DNA of 12,942 nt, from contig JAOZNS010000004.1 in the NCBI GenBank assembly GCA_029933635.1, positions 1 through 12,942 of the forward strand. Reading direction: 5' to 3'. Shown in pieces: positions 5,967 to 12,726 of the stretch. The DNA comes from Candidatus Zixiibacteriota bacterium. GTDB taxonomy: Bacteria; Zixibacteria; MSB-5A5; SM1-73. Under the pieces are notes generated by a model. It worked only from the letters and a program-made list of their open reading frames with translations, had not been told where the DNA came from and made no database searches. A program made the translations under genes and the position numbers. Every line of letters begins with the position of its first letter. Position 1 is the stretch's first letter.

Positions 5967-6057
5967 GGTACCCTTTGGTTGCATCGGGACTTTGTAGTCC
6001 CGATGCATTACTTTGGTGGGTTTGGACTTTGCGTCGGGATAACAACATCCCGACGCA
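5967..6057. repeat. Two related perfect hairpins and a palindrome (right half of cluster)
   Basis: AAGGGTACCCTT near 5964-5975 is a perfect 12-bp palindrome. TGCATCGGGACT/AGTCCCGATGCA (5980-5991 with 5996-6007) is a perfect 12-bp stem. TGCGTCGGGAT/ATCCCGACGCA (6030-6040 with 6047-6057) is a perfect 11-bp stem. The last two share TGCRTCGGGA and are spaced 50 bp apart, so they look like diverged copies of one unit. They lie downstream of the FAD oxidase gene; no T-runs follow. Confidence 0.65.
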
Positions 6058-6120
6058 ACCGGTGACATGTGTATGTGGTAGTTTCATCAGTAAAAAACCA
6101 TAACTAATCCACTCAGAATT

Positions 6121-7497
6121 CTAAGAGAAGATTTTTCCGGGATTTATGATATTATCAGGATCGAAGGCGGATTTAATTTTTTTCATCATACCGATGCCTT
6201 CCTTCCCCACCTCCCACTCCAGATATTTCGATTTGGTGACTCCGATTCCATGTTCTCCAGAGAGCGTCCCCCCCAACTTTAAGGTATGCTTGAACAGCTC
6301 ATCCACAGCCTTCTCCACCCTCTCCATCTGTTCTTTGTTGCGAGAATCACACATAAAGGTAACATGCAGATTCCCATCTCCAGCATGTCCAAAGGTGTTG
6401 ATATTGACTCGGTGCTTTTCAGAAATTTCTTTTATCCTCTTGACCATGGTGGGCAGTTGGCTGGCGGGCACACATATATCCTCATTAACCTTGGTGGGAG
6501 CGATCTTTAAAAGGGAAGCGGAAATAGATCTTCGCACCTTCCACAGATTATCCTTGTCCTCCTTGGTCTGGGCGACCTGAAGACCCTTTGACTTTTTCTC
6601 CTTGCAGATCTTCAGCACCTCCTCAAACTCCTGATCCACCTCCTCCTTATTTTTTCCATCCACCTCGATCAAAAGCACCGCCTCGGATTTCTCAATATCG
6701 TCCAGCCTCACATATTCTAATACACACTCAAGGGTGTCTCCATCGATAAATTCCAGAACCGAAGGGATCACACCGGATGCGGTTGTGGCCGCCACCACCT
6801 CTGCGGCATCCTCCATCTGATCGAAGGTAGCTAAAACCGTGTTCTCATATTGGGGTTTATCCACCAGTCGCAAGGCTATCTTGGTGATAAGAGCCAAGGT
6901 TCCTTCAGATCCGATGAGAAGCGATTGCAGATCATAAGGACTTTCGTCCTTTTCGTCCAAGATGCCGGTTTGAATGACCTCCCCACTTGAGAGAACCGCC
7001 TCCACCCCCAAAACATAGTTTCTGGTTACCCCATATTTTCTACCTTTGAGTCCCCCAGCACATTCGGCAACATTTCCACCCAAGGTTGAGAACTTAACGC
7101 TGGAGGGATCCGGAGGATAAAGCAGTCCAAATTGAGCCACGTGGTCGGCAAACTGTTGAGTGATCAGACCGGGCTCAACCAACGCATATTTTTTCTCTTT
7201 GTCCAGATGGAGAATTTTGGTCATCTGTTCGAAGCTCACCACGATTCCTCCCTGAATGGGCAAGCTTCCTCCGGTATAGCCTGAACCAGCACCTCGGGGC
7301 ACCACTGCAATTTTGTGCTGGTGGGCATATCTCATCAATTTGACCACATCCTCCGTGCTGTGAGGAAGCATCACCGCATCGGGCAAGAAGTTTTTGTTGG
7401 TGGCATCATAGGAATAACAGATTCGCTCCTCCTTGGAGGTCAAAACCTGCTCTTTTTTAAAAAGCCTGGTTAGATCATTTTCCAGCTCTGTTTTCAT
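6121..7497 (-). CDS. FAD-linked 2-hydroxyacid oxidase/dehydrogenase, GlcD-like
   Basis: A 458-residue flavoprotein of the VAO/PCMH family, the size usual for glycolate oxidase subunit GlcD and D-lactate dehydrogenases. The N-terminal FAD-binding half shows PRGAGSGYTGGSLP (67-80), PPDPSSVKFSTLGGN (128-142) and YGVTRNYVLGVEAVL (155-169). The C-terminal half carries HAGDGNLH (371-378) and GEHGIG (414-419), and ends with FDPDNIINPGKIF. It should oxidise a D-2-hydroxyacid such as D-lactate or glycolate to the 2-oxoacid, passing electrons to a quinone, ETF or iron-sulfur partner. No GlcE, GlcF or other Fe-S partner lies in the window. The neighbouring Ldh-family and racemase genes suggest lactate or a close analogue. 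The ribosome binding site (GAAAGA, 8 nt upstream) is mediocre. Confidence 0.92.
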   Translation of the reverse strand: MKTELENDLTRLFKKEQVLTSKEERICYSYDATNKNFLPDAVMLPHSTEDVVKLMRYAHQHKIAVVPRGAGSGYTGGSLPIQGGIVVSFEQMTKILHLDKEKKYALVEPGLITQQFADHVAQFGLLYPPDPSSVKFSTLGGNVAECAGGLKGRKYGVTRNYVLGVEAVLSSGEVIQTGILDEKDESPYDLQSLLIGSEGTLALITKIALRLVDKPQYENTVLATFDQMEDAAEVVAATTASGVIPSVLEFIDGDTLECVLEYVRLDDIEKSEAVLLIEVDGKNKEEVDQEFEEVLKICKEKKSKGLQVAQTKEDKDNLWKVRRSISASLLKIAPTKVNEDICVPASQLPTMVKRIKEISEKHRVNINTFGHAGDGNLHVTFMCDSRNKEQMERVEKAVDELFKHTLKLGGTLSGEHGIGVTKSKYLEWEVGKEGIGMMKKIKSAFDPDNIINPGKIFS

Positions 7498-7558
7498 TTC
7501 TTATCTTTCTTCAGAAATTGGCTAAACCTGAAACATCGTCAACGGGATCAAATCTACA

Positions 7559-7587
7559 ATTATACGTAACAAATTTAGTCCTGATTA
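7559..7587 (-). promoter_or_regulatory. Possible promoter of the FAD oxidase gene
   Basis: A perfect -10, TATAAT, on the minus strand (7564-7559) stands 17 bp from TAATCA (7587-7582), a poor -35. Transcription would start near 7552, giving a leader of about 55 nt. This supports the oxidase gene having its own promoter despite sharing the strand with the upstream dehydrogenase. Confidence 0.35.
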
Positions 7588-7718
7588 GAATTTCAATGGT
7601 GGGCTTGAGAGGTCAAAAGGCTACTCTTTTACCAAACATTAAGGTGGTCAACTTATAAGGGTAAGATTCAATAGTACGAAACTTAACTCAAGTTAGTGAA
7701 ATTGATCCTTTAGAGACC

Positions 7719-7768
7719 TGTCCCCCTCTTTATTTTTACAGGATCCATAGGGGATGAAGAGGGGGACA
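7719..7768. repeat. Long inverted repeat, REP-like
   Basis: TGTCCCCCTCTT (7719-7730) and AAGAGGGGGACA (7757-7768) form a perfect 12-bp stem around a 26-nt loop; a T-run begins the loop and an A-run follows. It lies between the Ldh-family and FAD oxidase genes, where it could end or stabilise transcripts. GGGGGACAGGTCTCT-type sequence recalls REP elements mobilised by single-strand transposases, which is an inference. The rest of 7498-7851 holds no gene that I can see. Confidence 0.5.
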
Positions 7769-7812
7769 AAAAAGCAAAGGTAAAAATCACTGATTTTGTA
7801 AGAAAAATTACG

Positions 7813-7827
7813 AAAAAGGACTCCTTT
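7813..7827 (-). terminator. Candidate terminator after the Ldh-family gene
   Basis: On the minus strand AAAGG-AGT-CCTTTTT forms a 5-bp stem with a 3-nt loop running into a T-tract, about 25 nt past the stop of the dehydrogenase gene. The stem is short, but placement and polarity fit the end of the racemase-dehydrogenase operon. Confidence 0.4.
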
Positions 7828-7851
7828 CTTCTTGCTTAAAGCTTACCAGAA

Positions 7852-8952
7852 TCATTTTTCTATGTTATAGGGGACGCTTAGCTCGTGTGAAAGATTTTTC
7901 AAATCCGCCACCACCTTCTCCTGAAGGGGCACTCCCTTCCTCTTGTATTCATCATATTTCTCGAATTCCTTTTCTCCATGGATAAAGATTCTGGTTGCTC
8001 CTTTAGCCTTTTTGGAATTTTTTAAACCCTGCATCATTTCATCCATGGTGGCTTTGAACCTTCTCAAAGGAATGAAGTTTTCAATCCTGATGGCACCGAA
8101 GAAATGTCCCACGTTGATAAATCCTTTGGTTCCATCCTTTTTGGTGGTCTTAACCCATGGTCCGTAATCTGCTCCAGAAAGCACGCCAGAGAGTATGTCC
8201 ACCAGAAGGGAGAGCCCATAGCCTTTGTATCCTCTCAGCTCCTCCCCAGTCCCACCCAGGGGAAGAACTCCACCCCCCGAGGCTTTTGCCATATTATCCA
8301 GCACCCTGGCGGCATCGGTGGTGGGCACCCCCTGCTCGTCCACAGCCCAACCCAGAGGCAGGGGTTTGCCCAAACGATTAAGCACCTCCAGCTTTCCTCT
8401 GGGGACCACCGTGGTTGCCATATCCAAAACATACGGTCTTTCTTTGCCAGCCGGAGCAACCAAGCTTAAAGGATTTGTTCCTATCATCATATCCCGGCCG
8501 AAGGTGGGCACGGCTAAAGGAGCGGAATTGGTCATCGAGATGCCTATGAGGTTGCTTTTCAGGGCCATCATGGAATAATATCCGGCAATGCCATAGTGAT
8601 TGCTATTTCTTACCGCCACAAATCCAACTCCACTTCTCTTCGCCTTCTTTATGGCCAGATTCATTCCAAAATAGCCCGCGGGCTGGCCCAAACCATGCCG
8701 GGCATCCACGGTGGCGGTGGTGGAGGTTTCTTTTACAATCTTGGGCTTGACCTTGGGAAGAATAATTCCATCTCTGATGCCTTTGACATATCTCATCAGG
8801 CGGGCCACCCCATGAGATGGGATTCCCCTTAGATCCGAAGCGACAAGGACATCCGAAGTGATCTGGGCATCCTTGCGGGATACCCCCAACTTCACGAAGA
8901 CTTCGGTGCAGAATTTTGCCAGCCTTTCATCATCCACAAAAACGTCAGCCAT
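7852..8952 (-). CDS. Ldh-family malate/L-lactate/2-hydroxyacid dehydrogenase (NAD(P)-dependent)
   Basis: A 366-residue protein of the type-2 malate/L-lactate dehydrogenase family (AllD/ComC/YlbC/MdH group), unrelated to classical Rossmann-fold LDH. Family marks are SDLRGIPSHGVARL (39-52, with H47), ATVDARHGLGQ (80-90), RNSNHYGIAGYYS (115-127, with the probable catalytic H119) and GTNPLS (158-163). The glycine-rich GYKGYGLSLLVDILSGVLSGA lies at 241-261. Members reduce 2-oxoacids, or oxidise L-2-hydroxyacids, with NAD(P)H/NAD(P)+; substrates range over malate, L-lactate, sulfolactate and ureidoglycolate, and the sequence does not decide. AGGAG lies 7 nt before the ATG. The racemase gene ends only 48 bp upstream with no promoter between them, so the two are probably co-transcribed. 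Confidence 0.92.
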   Translation of the reverse strand: MADVFVDDERLAKFCTEVFVKLGVSRKDAQITSDVLVASDLRGIPSHGVARLMRYVKGIRDGIILPKVKPKIVKETSTTATVDARHGLGQPAGYFGMNLAIKKAKRSGVGFVAVRNSNHYGIAGYYSMMALKSNLIGISMTNSAPLAVPTFGRDMMIGTNPLSLVAPAGKERPYVLDMATTVVPRGKLEVLNRLGKPLPLGWAVDEQGVPTTDAARVLDNMAKASGGGVLPLGGTGEELRGYKGYGLSLLVDILSGVLSGADYGPWVKTTKKDGTKGFINVGHFFGAIRIENFIPLRRFKATMDEMMQGLKNSKKAKGATRIFIHGEKEFEKYDEYKRKGVPLQEKVVADLKNLSHELSVPYNIEK

Positions 8953-9000
8953 CTTGTTACTCCTTCCTAAAGAAGCAGGTTAAAGGTTTATTTAATCTTT

Positions 9001-10278
9001 TTAAGAGAGATCGTCTAAACAAGGATAGATCAATCCACCCTGGGGCATCACGTATGCTCTGAAGTTTTCTCCGTGTTTTTCCTTGACCCACTTTATAGCC
9101 TGATCTATCCCCTCTGCATGTTGGTAGAATCTTTTTTCCAGCTCCTCCTTCGGGATTTCGGAGACCACCAGGATGTCAAATCTTTTGAGCACCTTGGCAT
9201 TTCCCACCGCGGTGTGTCCCCCCACCACAATCTTAGCCGGATCGGTATTTAAAAGTTCATCTAAGGAGGAGGCTTCCAGAAGCCATTGGGCAAAGGTCTC
9301 CGATCCGATTCCTTCCCTGCATTCGGAGATCAAAACGATTGTACCTCCCTCCTTCAGCACCAGCTTGGCGTTATTTATGGTCTTCTGCGACTGATACAGG
9401 CTCACATCCTTGGGATAACCTCCGGCGCAGGCAAAAACCACATCAGCTTTCTCCTTAAAAGGAACCAGATACAGGTCTCGGCATGCTCTCCAGCCCTGCT
9501 CAAATGCTGCTTTTAAATCCCCGGCAACGATCTTTGTAATCTGTTTTTTGTCGTTAATCACTACGTTCAACAGGAAATCCACACCCGCCATATCTGCCGC
9601 TTCGTCCATCTCATCTGAGATTGGATTTCCTTTGGTTTTGGCTATATCAACCTCTGGATGGACTATCATGGCATGATTTTTTCGAATGGTCTCCCTTCCC
9701 GTGATTCCAGGAAGTATTCCCTTTCTTCCACCGGAAAAGCCACCGAAATAATGGGTGGTGATCAGACCGGTCATCACCTTCACGTCTGCATCCACCCACA
9801 CCTTATCGATCAGAAGCTCATTTCCGGTGGAAAGCCTTCCCAAGGAGAAGTTATTTTTCTCACAGTCGTGGCTGATAACTTCATATCTTTTTACTATCAC
9901 CTCTCCGAAGTTATCCAAATTCTCCTTTTCGGTATGAGCTCTATGAGCACCGGTCGCCACTAAAAATTTGATCTCCTCATCCTTAATTCCTCCGGCATGA
10001 AGTTCATCGGTTATGGGCAAAAGCAGATTGAAGTTTGATCCCTGATAAGGACAACCCCGGGTGAAGTCTGAAACCACCACACAGGCGGTCTTTTTGCCCT
10101 TGGCAATCTCCGAAAGCCTTCTGGACTTTATAGGAGAGGCTAAGGCTTCCATCTCAGCCTTGGCAACGTCAGGAATGCCGGAAGATTTTTTTAACTGCAA
10201 AATGTCGATAAGATTTTTATCCTCCAGTTTAAGCCGCCTGTACGAATGACCATATTTCAGATCGATTTTCATGATCAC
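9001..10278 (-). CDS. larA: LarA-family nickel-dependent lactate (2-hydroxyacid) racemase
   Basis: A 425-residue protein of the LarA family, which carries a nickel-pincer nucleotide covalently held by a lysine and racemises D/L-lactate by hydride transfer. The catalytic set matches Lactobacillus plantarum LarA: D71 and R74 (SDFTRGCP), H112 (ATGAHR), H176 and K186 (HYFGGFSGGRKGILPGI), H202, then Q296 and K299 (QSQK). The spacing K186 to H202 equals that of K184 to H200 in LarA. Several LarA relatives act on other 2-hydroxyacids, so the substrate is inferred. The cofactor genes larB, larC and larE are not in the window. I kept GTG at 10278, because GAGG lies 7 nt upstream; ATG at 10272 would leave 13 nt. 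It leads the operon and has a promoter with a Rex-like site. Confidence 0.88.
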   Translation of the reverse strand: MIMKIDLKYGHSYRRLKLEDKNLIDILQLKKSSGIPDVAKAEMEALASPIKSRRLSEIAKGKKTACVVVSDFTRGCPYQGSNFNLLLPITDELHAGGIKDEEIKFLVATGAHRAHTEKENLDNFGEVIVKRYEVISHDCEKNNFSLGRLSTGNELLIDKVWVDADVKVMTGLITTHYFGGFSGGRKGILPGITGRETIRKNHAMIVHPEVDIAKTKGNPISDEMDEAADMAGVDFLLNVVINDKKQITKIVAGDLKAAFEQGWRACRDLYLVPFKEKADVVFACAGGYPKDVSLYQSQKTINNAKLVLKEGGTIVLISECREGIGSETFAQWLLEASSLDELLNTDPAKIVVGGHTAVGNAKVLKRFDILVVSEIPKEELEKRFYQHAEGIDQAIKWVKEKHGENFRAYVMPQGGLIYPCLDDLS

Positions 10279-10312
10279 ATTTCATCCTCAAAAAAGTTTT
10301 TCCATACTTCAG

Positions 10313-10341
10313 AATATAGCAAGACTTAACAACTTTGGCAA
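10313..10341 (-). promoter_or_regulatory. Promoter of the larA-ldh operon
   Basis: On the minus strand -35 TTGCCA (10341-10336) and -10 TATATT (10318-10313) are separated by 17 bp. Transcription should start near 10306, about 28 nt before the GTG start. An operator-like palindrome lies 6 bp upstream of the -35. Confidence 0.65.
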
Positions 10342-10347
10342 GAGATT

Positions 10348-10365
10348 TTGTGAAATTTTTCACCT
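10348..10365. promoter_or_regulatory. Rex-type (or CRP/FNR-type) operator upstream of larA
   Basis: TTGTGAA-ATTT-TTCACCT matches the Rex consensus TTGTGAA-N4-TTCACAA at 12 of 14 defined positions. It also fits a CRP-like TGTGA-N6-TCAC(A). Rex is a repressor that senses NADH/NAD+ and commonly controls lactate and fermentation genes, which suits the racemase/dehydrogenase operon. The site ends 6 bp above the -35, so repression by occlusion is possible; activation by a CRP-type protein is the alternative. An isolated half site TTGTGAA lies at 10494-10500. Confidence 0.5.
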
Positions 10366-10524
10366 ATTAGGGGCATGCCGATCCTATGATGAACCCAAGA
10401 AGATGTGGGCAGATACACACGTTTGCCCTGTGCTTTTTGTCTTTTCGTAACAGATCATGAAAGCACAAAGACGAATCAGATTTGTGTTGCATTTTGTGAA
10501 CGAGGGTATTAATTTAAAAATGGG
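10366..10524. other. Divergent intergenic region between larA and yebC
   Basis: No gene is visible. It contains an inverted repeat TGTGCTTT/AAAGCACA (10429-10436 with 10460-10467). There is also a weak plus-strand promoter candidate for yebC, TTGCAT (10487-10492), 17 bp, TAATTT (10510-10515). The promoter call is tentative. Confidence 0.25.
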
Positions 10525-10527
10525 GAG

Positions 10528-10573
10528 TCAGCTTTTACTTCATCGCAGATGGCGTTGCCATAAGCTGATTTTT
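10528..10573 (+). terminator. Terminator-like hairpin in the yebC leader
   Basis: TCAGCTT (10528-10534) pairs with AAGCTGA (10562-10568), which is followed by five T residues. Inside, ATGGC-GTT-GCCAT (10549-10561) forms a perfect hairpin that abuts the outer 3' arm. The element lies about 55 nt before the yebC ribosome binding site in the same direction. It could attenuate yebC-ruvCAB transcription, or end an unseen upstream transcript. Confidence 0.4.
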
Positions 10574-10636
10574 CCTGAGGTTAAGGGGGCAGATAAGTTT
10601 CTATGAGAGGGAAAAGGATTAAATAAGGAGGTGGAT

Positions 10637-11386
10637 ATGTCGGGACACTCCAAATGGAGCACCATAAAACGTAAAAAAGGCAAAGCAGATGCGGCCCGGG
10701 GAAAGATGTTCACCAAACTGATCAAGGAGATAACCGTTGCCGCAAGAGAGGGGGGTGGGGAGCCCGATGCCAACCCCCGACTCAGAACCGCCATCCAAGC
10801 GGCCAAAGCGGCCAACATGCCAGCCGCAAATATCGAAAGGGCTATAAAAAGAGGAACCGGAGAGCTTCCTGGAGTCTCCTATGAGGAGATCAAATATGAA
10901 GGTTATGGTCCCGGAGGAGTAGCGGTGCTGGTGGAGGCGATGACCGACAACAAAAATCGAGCCGTCTCTGACATCAGACACATCTTCTCCATCCACGGAG
11001 GAAGCTTGGGCGAGGTGGGCTGCGTGGGGTGGATGTTCGAAAGAAAGGGCATAATTCAGGTGGACAAGGGGAAGGTGGATGAGGAGGAGCTGATGATGAC
11101 CGTTTTGGATGCGGGCGCTTTGGACATGAAGTCGGAGGAGGATTATTTCGAGATCATCACCCCTTTCGAGAAATTCGAAGCGATTAAACAGGCTCTGGAT
11201 GAGAAGAAAATCCCATACACTCAAGCAGAGCTCACCATGATCCCTCAAACCACCATAAAGCTGGAAGGAAAAGAGGCGGAGCAGATGCTCAAGCTCATGG
11301 AAGAATTAGAGGATCACGAGGACGTGCAAAAGGTGTATGCCAACTTCGACATCGCCACCGAGATAATGGAGAAGATGAGCGCTTAA
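10637..11386 (+). CDS. yebC: YebC/PmpR-family regulator (TACO1 family)
   Basis: A 249-residue member of the conserved YebC family, close to the usual 240-250. Diagnostic segments are MSGHSKWSTIKRKKGKAD at the start, NPRLRTAIQAAKAANMP (46-62) and IERAIKRGTGE (66-76). YEGYGPGGVAVLVEAMTDN (87-105) and GGSLGEVGCVGWMFERKG (121-138) follow. Family members were described as DNA-binding regulators (PmpR). More recent work links YebC-type proteins, and mitochondrial TACO1, to translation through proline-rich stretches. ATG at 10637 was chosen over the in-frame GTG at 10631 because AAGGAGG ends 5 nt before it and MSGHSKW is the family N-terminus. It heads the yebC-ruvC-ruvA-ruvB series, an arrangement found across many phyla. 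Confidence 0.97.
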   Translation: MSGHSKWSTIKRKKGKADAARGKMFTKLIKEITVAAREGGGEPDANPRLRTAIQAAKAANMPAANIERAIKRGTGELPGVSYEEIKYEGYGPGGVAVLVEAMTDNKNRAVSDIRHIFSIHGGSLGEVGCVGWMFERKGIIQVDKGKVDEEELMMTVLDAGALDMKSEEDYFEIITPFEKFEAIKQALDEKKIPYTQAELTMIPQTTIKLEGKEAEQMLKLMEELEDHEDVQKVYANFDIATEIMEKMSA

Positions 11387-11409
11387 ACGATAGAGGGTAT
11401 GTACAAAAG

Positions 11410-11937
11410 ATGCCAAAGGAAGGTGGAGTGATAATCTTGGGGGTCGATCCGGGCAGTAATATAACTGGATATGGCTTGATAAATTCTTCCGACGAAAAAA
11501 ATATTCTAATAGAAAGTGGAATCATCCAGCTTAACTCTGGTGACCTTCTTTCCAAAAGGTTAGAAGAGATTTTTGAAGGCTTGCAGAAGATAATAAAAAA
11601 GAGCCATCCTCATCAGTTTGCCATTGAACAAGCCTTTTACAGCAAGAACGCTAAGTCGGCATTGATAATGGGTGAGGCTCGAGGGGTGGCGATTCTGGCA
11701 GCAGCCAAAGCTAACCTTCCCATAGGAGAATATTCCCCCAAGGAGGTCAAATGTGCCATCGTGGGAACCGGGAGCGCATCCAAAGCTCAGGTACAATTCA
11801 TGGTAAAGAAACTTTTAAGACTCAAAGAACTGCCCTATCCCACCGATGCGGCTGATGCTTTGGCGGTTGCTTTGTGCCATGCTCAAAAGATCAGATCAAA
11901 ACAGATCATGTCTACCACTCCAGCCTTTTCGGATTGA
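11410..11937 (+). CDS. ruvC: Holliday junction endonuclease RuvC
   Basis: A 175-residue RNase H-fold resolvase that cuts Holliday junctions symmetrically as a dimer with RuvAB. The four metal-binding acids are visible: D13 in GVDPGSNITGYG, E73 in AIEQAF, and D146 and D149 in PTDAADALAVALCHA. YSKNAKSALIMGEARGVAI (77-95) is the family helix region, and SPKEVKCAIVGTGSASKAQV (109-128) is the conserved substrate-binding part. Two starts are possible. ATG at 11410 has AGAGGG a rather long 12 nt upstream. GTG at 11428 has AAGGA 7 nt upstream and gives MIILGVDPG, the usual family N-terminus; it may be the real start. The gene lies 23 bp after yebC. Confidence 0.96.
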   Translation: MPKEGGVIILGVDPGSNITGYGLINSSDEKNILIESGIIQLNSGDLLSKRLEEIFEGLQKIIKKSHPHQFAIEQAFYSKNAKSALIMGEARGVAILAAAKANLPIGEYSPKEVKCAIVGTGSASKAQVQFMVKKLLRLKELPYPTDAADALAVALCHAQKIRSKQIMSTTPAFSD

Positions 11938-12029
11938 CGTATGCTGGGCTTGATTAGAATTGTTTAAGATTTTGGATCGATTGATATCTGAGTTTTGAGG
12001 CTGATGAAAAACATTATGAGGAGGAAAAA

Positions 12030-12632
12030 TTGATCGCCTACCTGGAAGGGAAGTTGGTCGAAAAAAACCCTACCCATCTTATTCTGGAGGTAAATGGGGT
12101 GGGATATTCCATAGATATTCCGGTTTCCACCTATACCAATTTAGGAGAAACCGGCCAGATGGCTAAGATATTGACCTGCCAACAGGTAAAAGATGACGAA
12201 CTTAAGCTTTATGGATTTGCCACCAAGCCAGAAAAGGAGCTCTTTGAGCTGGTGATCTCGGTAAACGGAGTGGGACCAAGGGTGGCTTTAAGCATACTTT
12301 CCTGCATTCCGGTGGAGGAGTTTCAGAGATCGGTCCTTCAGGAGGATCTGGACGTTTTGACCACCATCTCCGGCGTGGGCAAAAAAACTGCCCAGCGACT
12401 GATCGTGGAGCTGAAGGAAAAACTGGGCAAGGTGGATCTGGCTGAAAGGGAGGATTTAAAGAAAAAAGAAATAACCTGGGGTGAGGCACTGAATGAGGCG
12501 GTGTTGGCTTTGATCTCCTTGGGATACACCAGAGCCGATGCTCAAAGGGCTTTGGATAAGGTATCCCAAGAGGTTCAGGAAGCCCTTCCGGTGGAGGAGT
12601 TGATAAAGAGGGCTTTGAAATATGCCAAATGA
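12030..12632 (+). CDS. ruvA: Holliday junction DNA helicase subunit RuvA
   Basis: A 200-residue protein of standard length with all three RuvA domains. The OB fold occupies about 1-63 (IAYLEGKLVEK; VNGVGYSIDIP). Two helix-hairpin-helix motifs follow at 78-90 (SVNGVGPRVALSI) and 112-124 (TISGVGKKTAQRL). After an acidic/basic linker (about 133-150) comes the C-terminal domain III (EALNEAVLALISLGYTRADAQRAL), which binds RuvB. RuvA tetramers hold the Holliday junction and load the RuvB motors. The start is TTG at 12030, giving the family N-terminus (M)IAYLEGKL; GAGGAGG lies 5 nt upstream and no ATG or GTG fits. It follows ruvC by 92 bp with no obvious terminator between. Confidence 0.97.
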   Translation: MIAYLEGKLVEKNPTHLILEVNGVGYSIDIPVSTYTNLGETGQMAKILTCQQVKDDELKLYGFATKPEKELFELVISVNGVGPRVALSILSCIPVEEFQRSVLQEDLDVLTTISGVGKKTAQRLIVELKEKLGKVDLAEREDLKKKEITWGEALNEAVLALISLGYTRADAQRALDKVSQEVQEALPVEELIKRALKYAK

Positions 12633-12726
12633 GAAAATAGGGATATTCTCTTGTTCTGATTCCCTTCCTTAACTACCTGAAAAGGATGAAGAGCTGACAG
12701 AAAACATATAAAAAGAGAGGTTGAGT

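Noticed and set aside
5918..6057. CRISPR array
   Set aside because: The repeat units are not direct repeats with constant-length unique spacers; they are different inverted repeats with no cas genes nearby.
5761..6068. Two overlapping minus-strand open frames of 61 and 92 codons
   Set aside because: They translate hairpin repeats (phrases such as WEILHFVQGDG) of the kind that produce spurious proteins in repeat-rich genomes; no ribosome binding site.
10279..10636. tRNA or other classical RNA gene in the larger gaps
   Set aside because: No GTTCGAATC-type T-loop with an acceptor stem was found here or in the other intergenic stretches.
10619..11248. A 209-codon minus-strand open frame
   Set aside because: It is fully antisense to yebC, which matches its family along its length.
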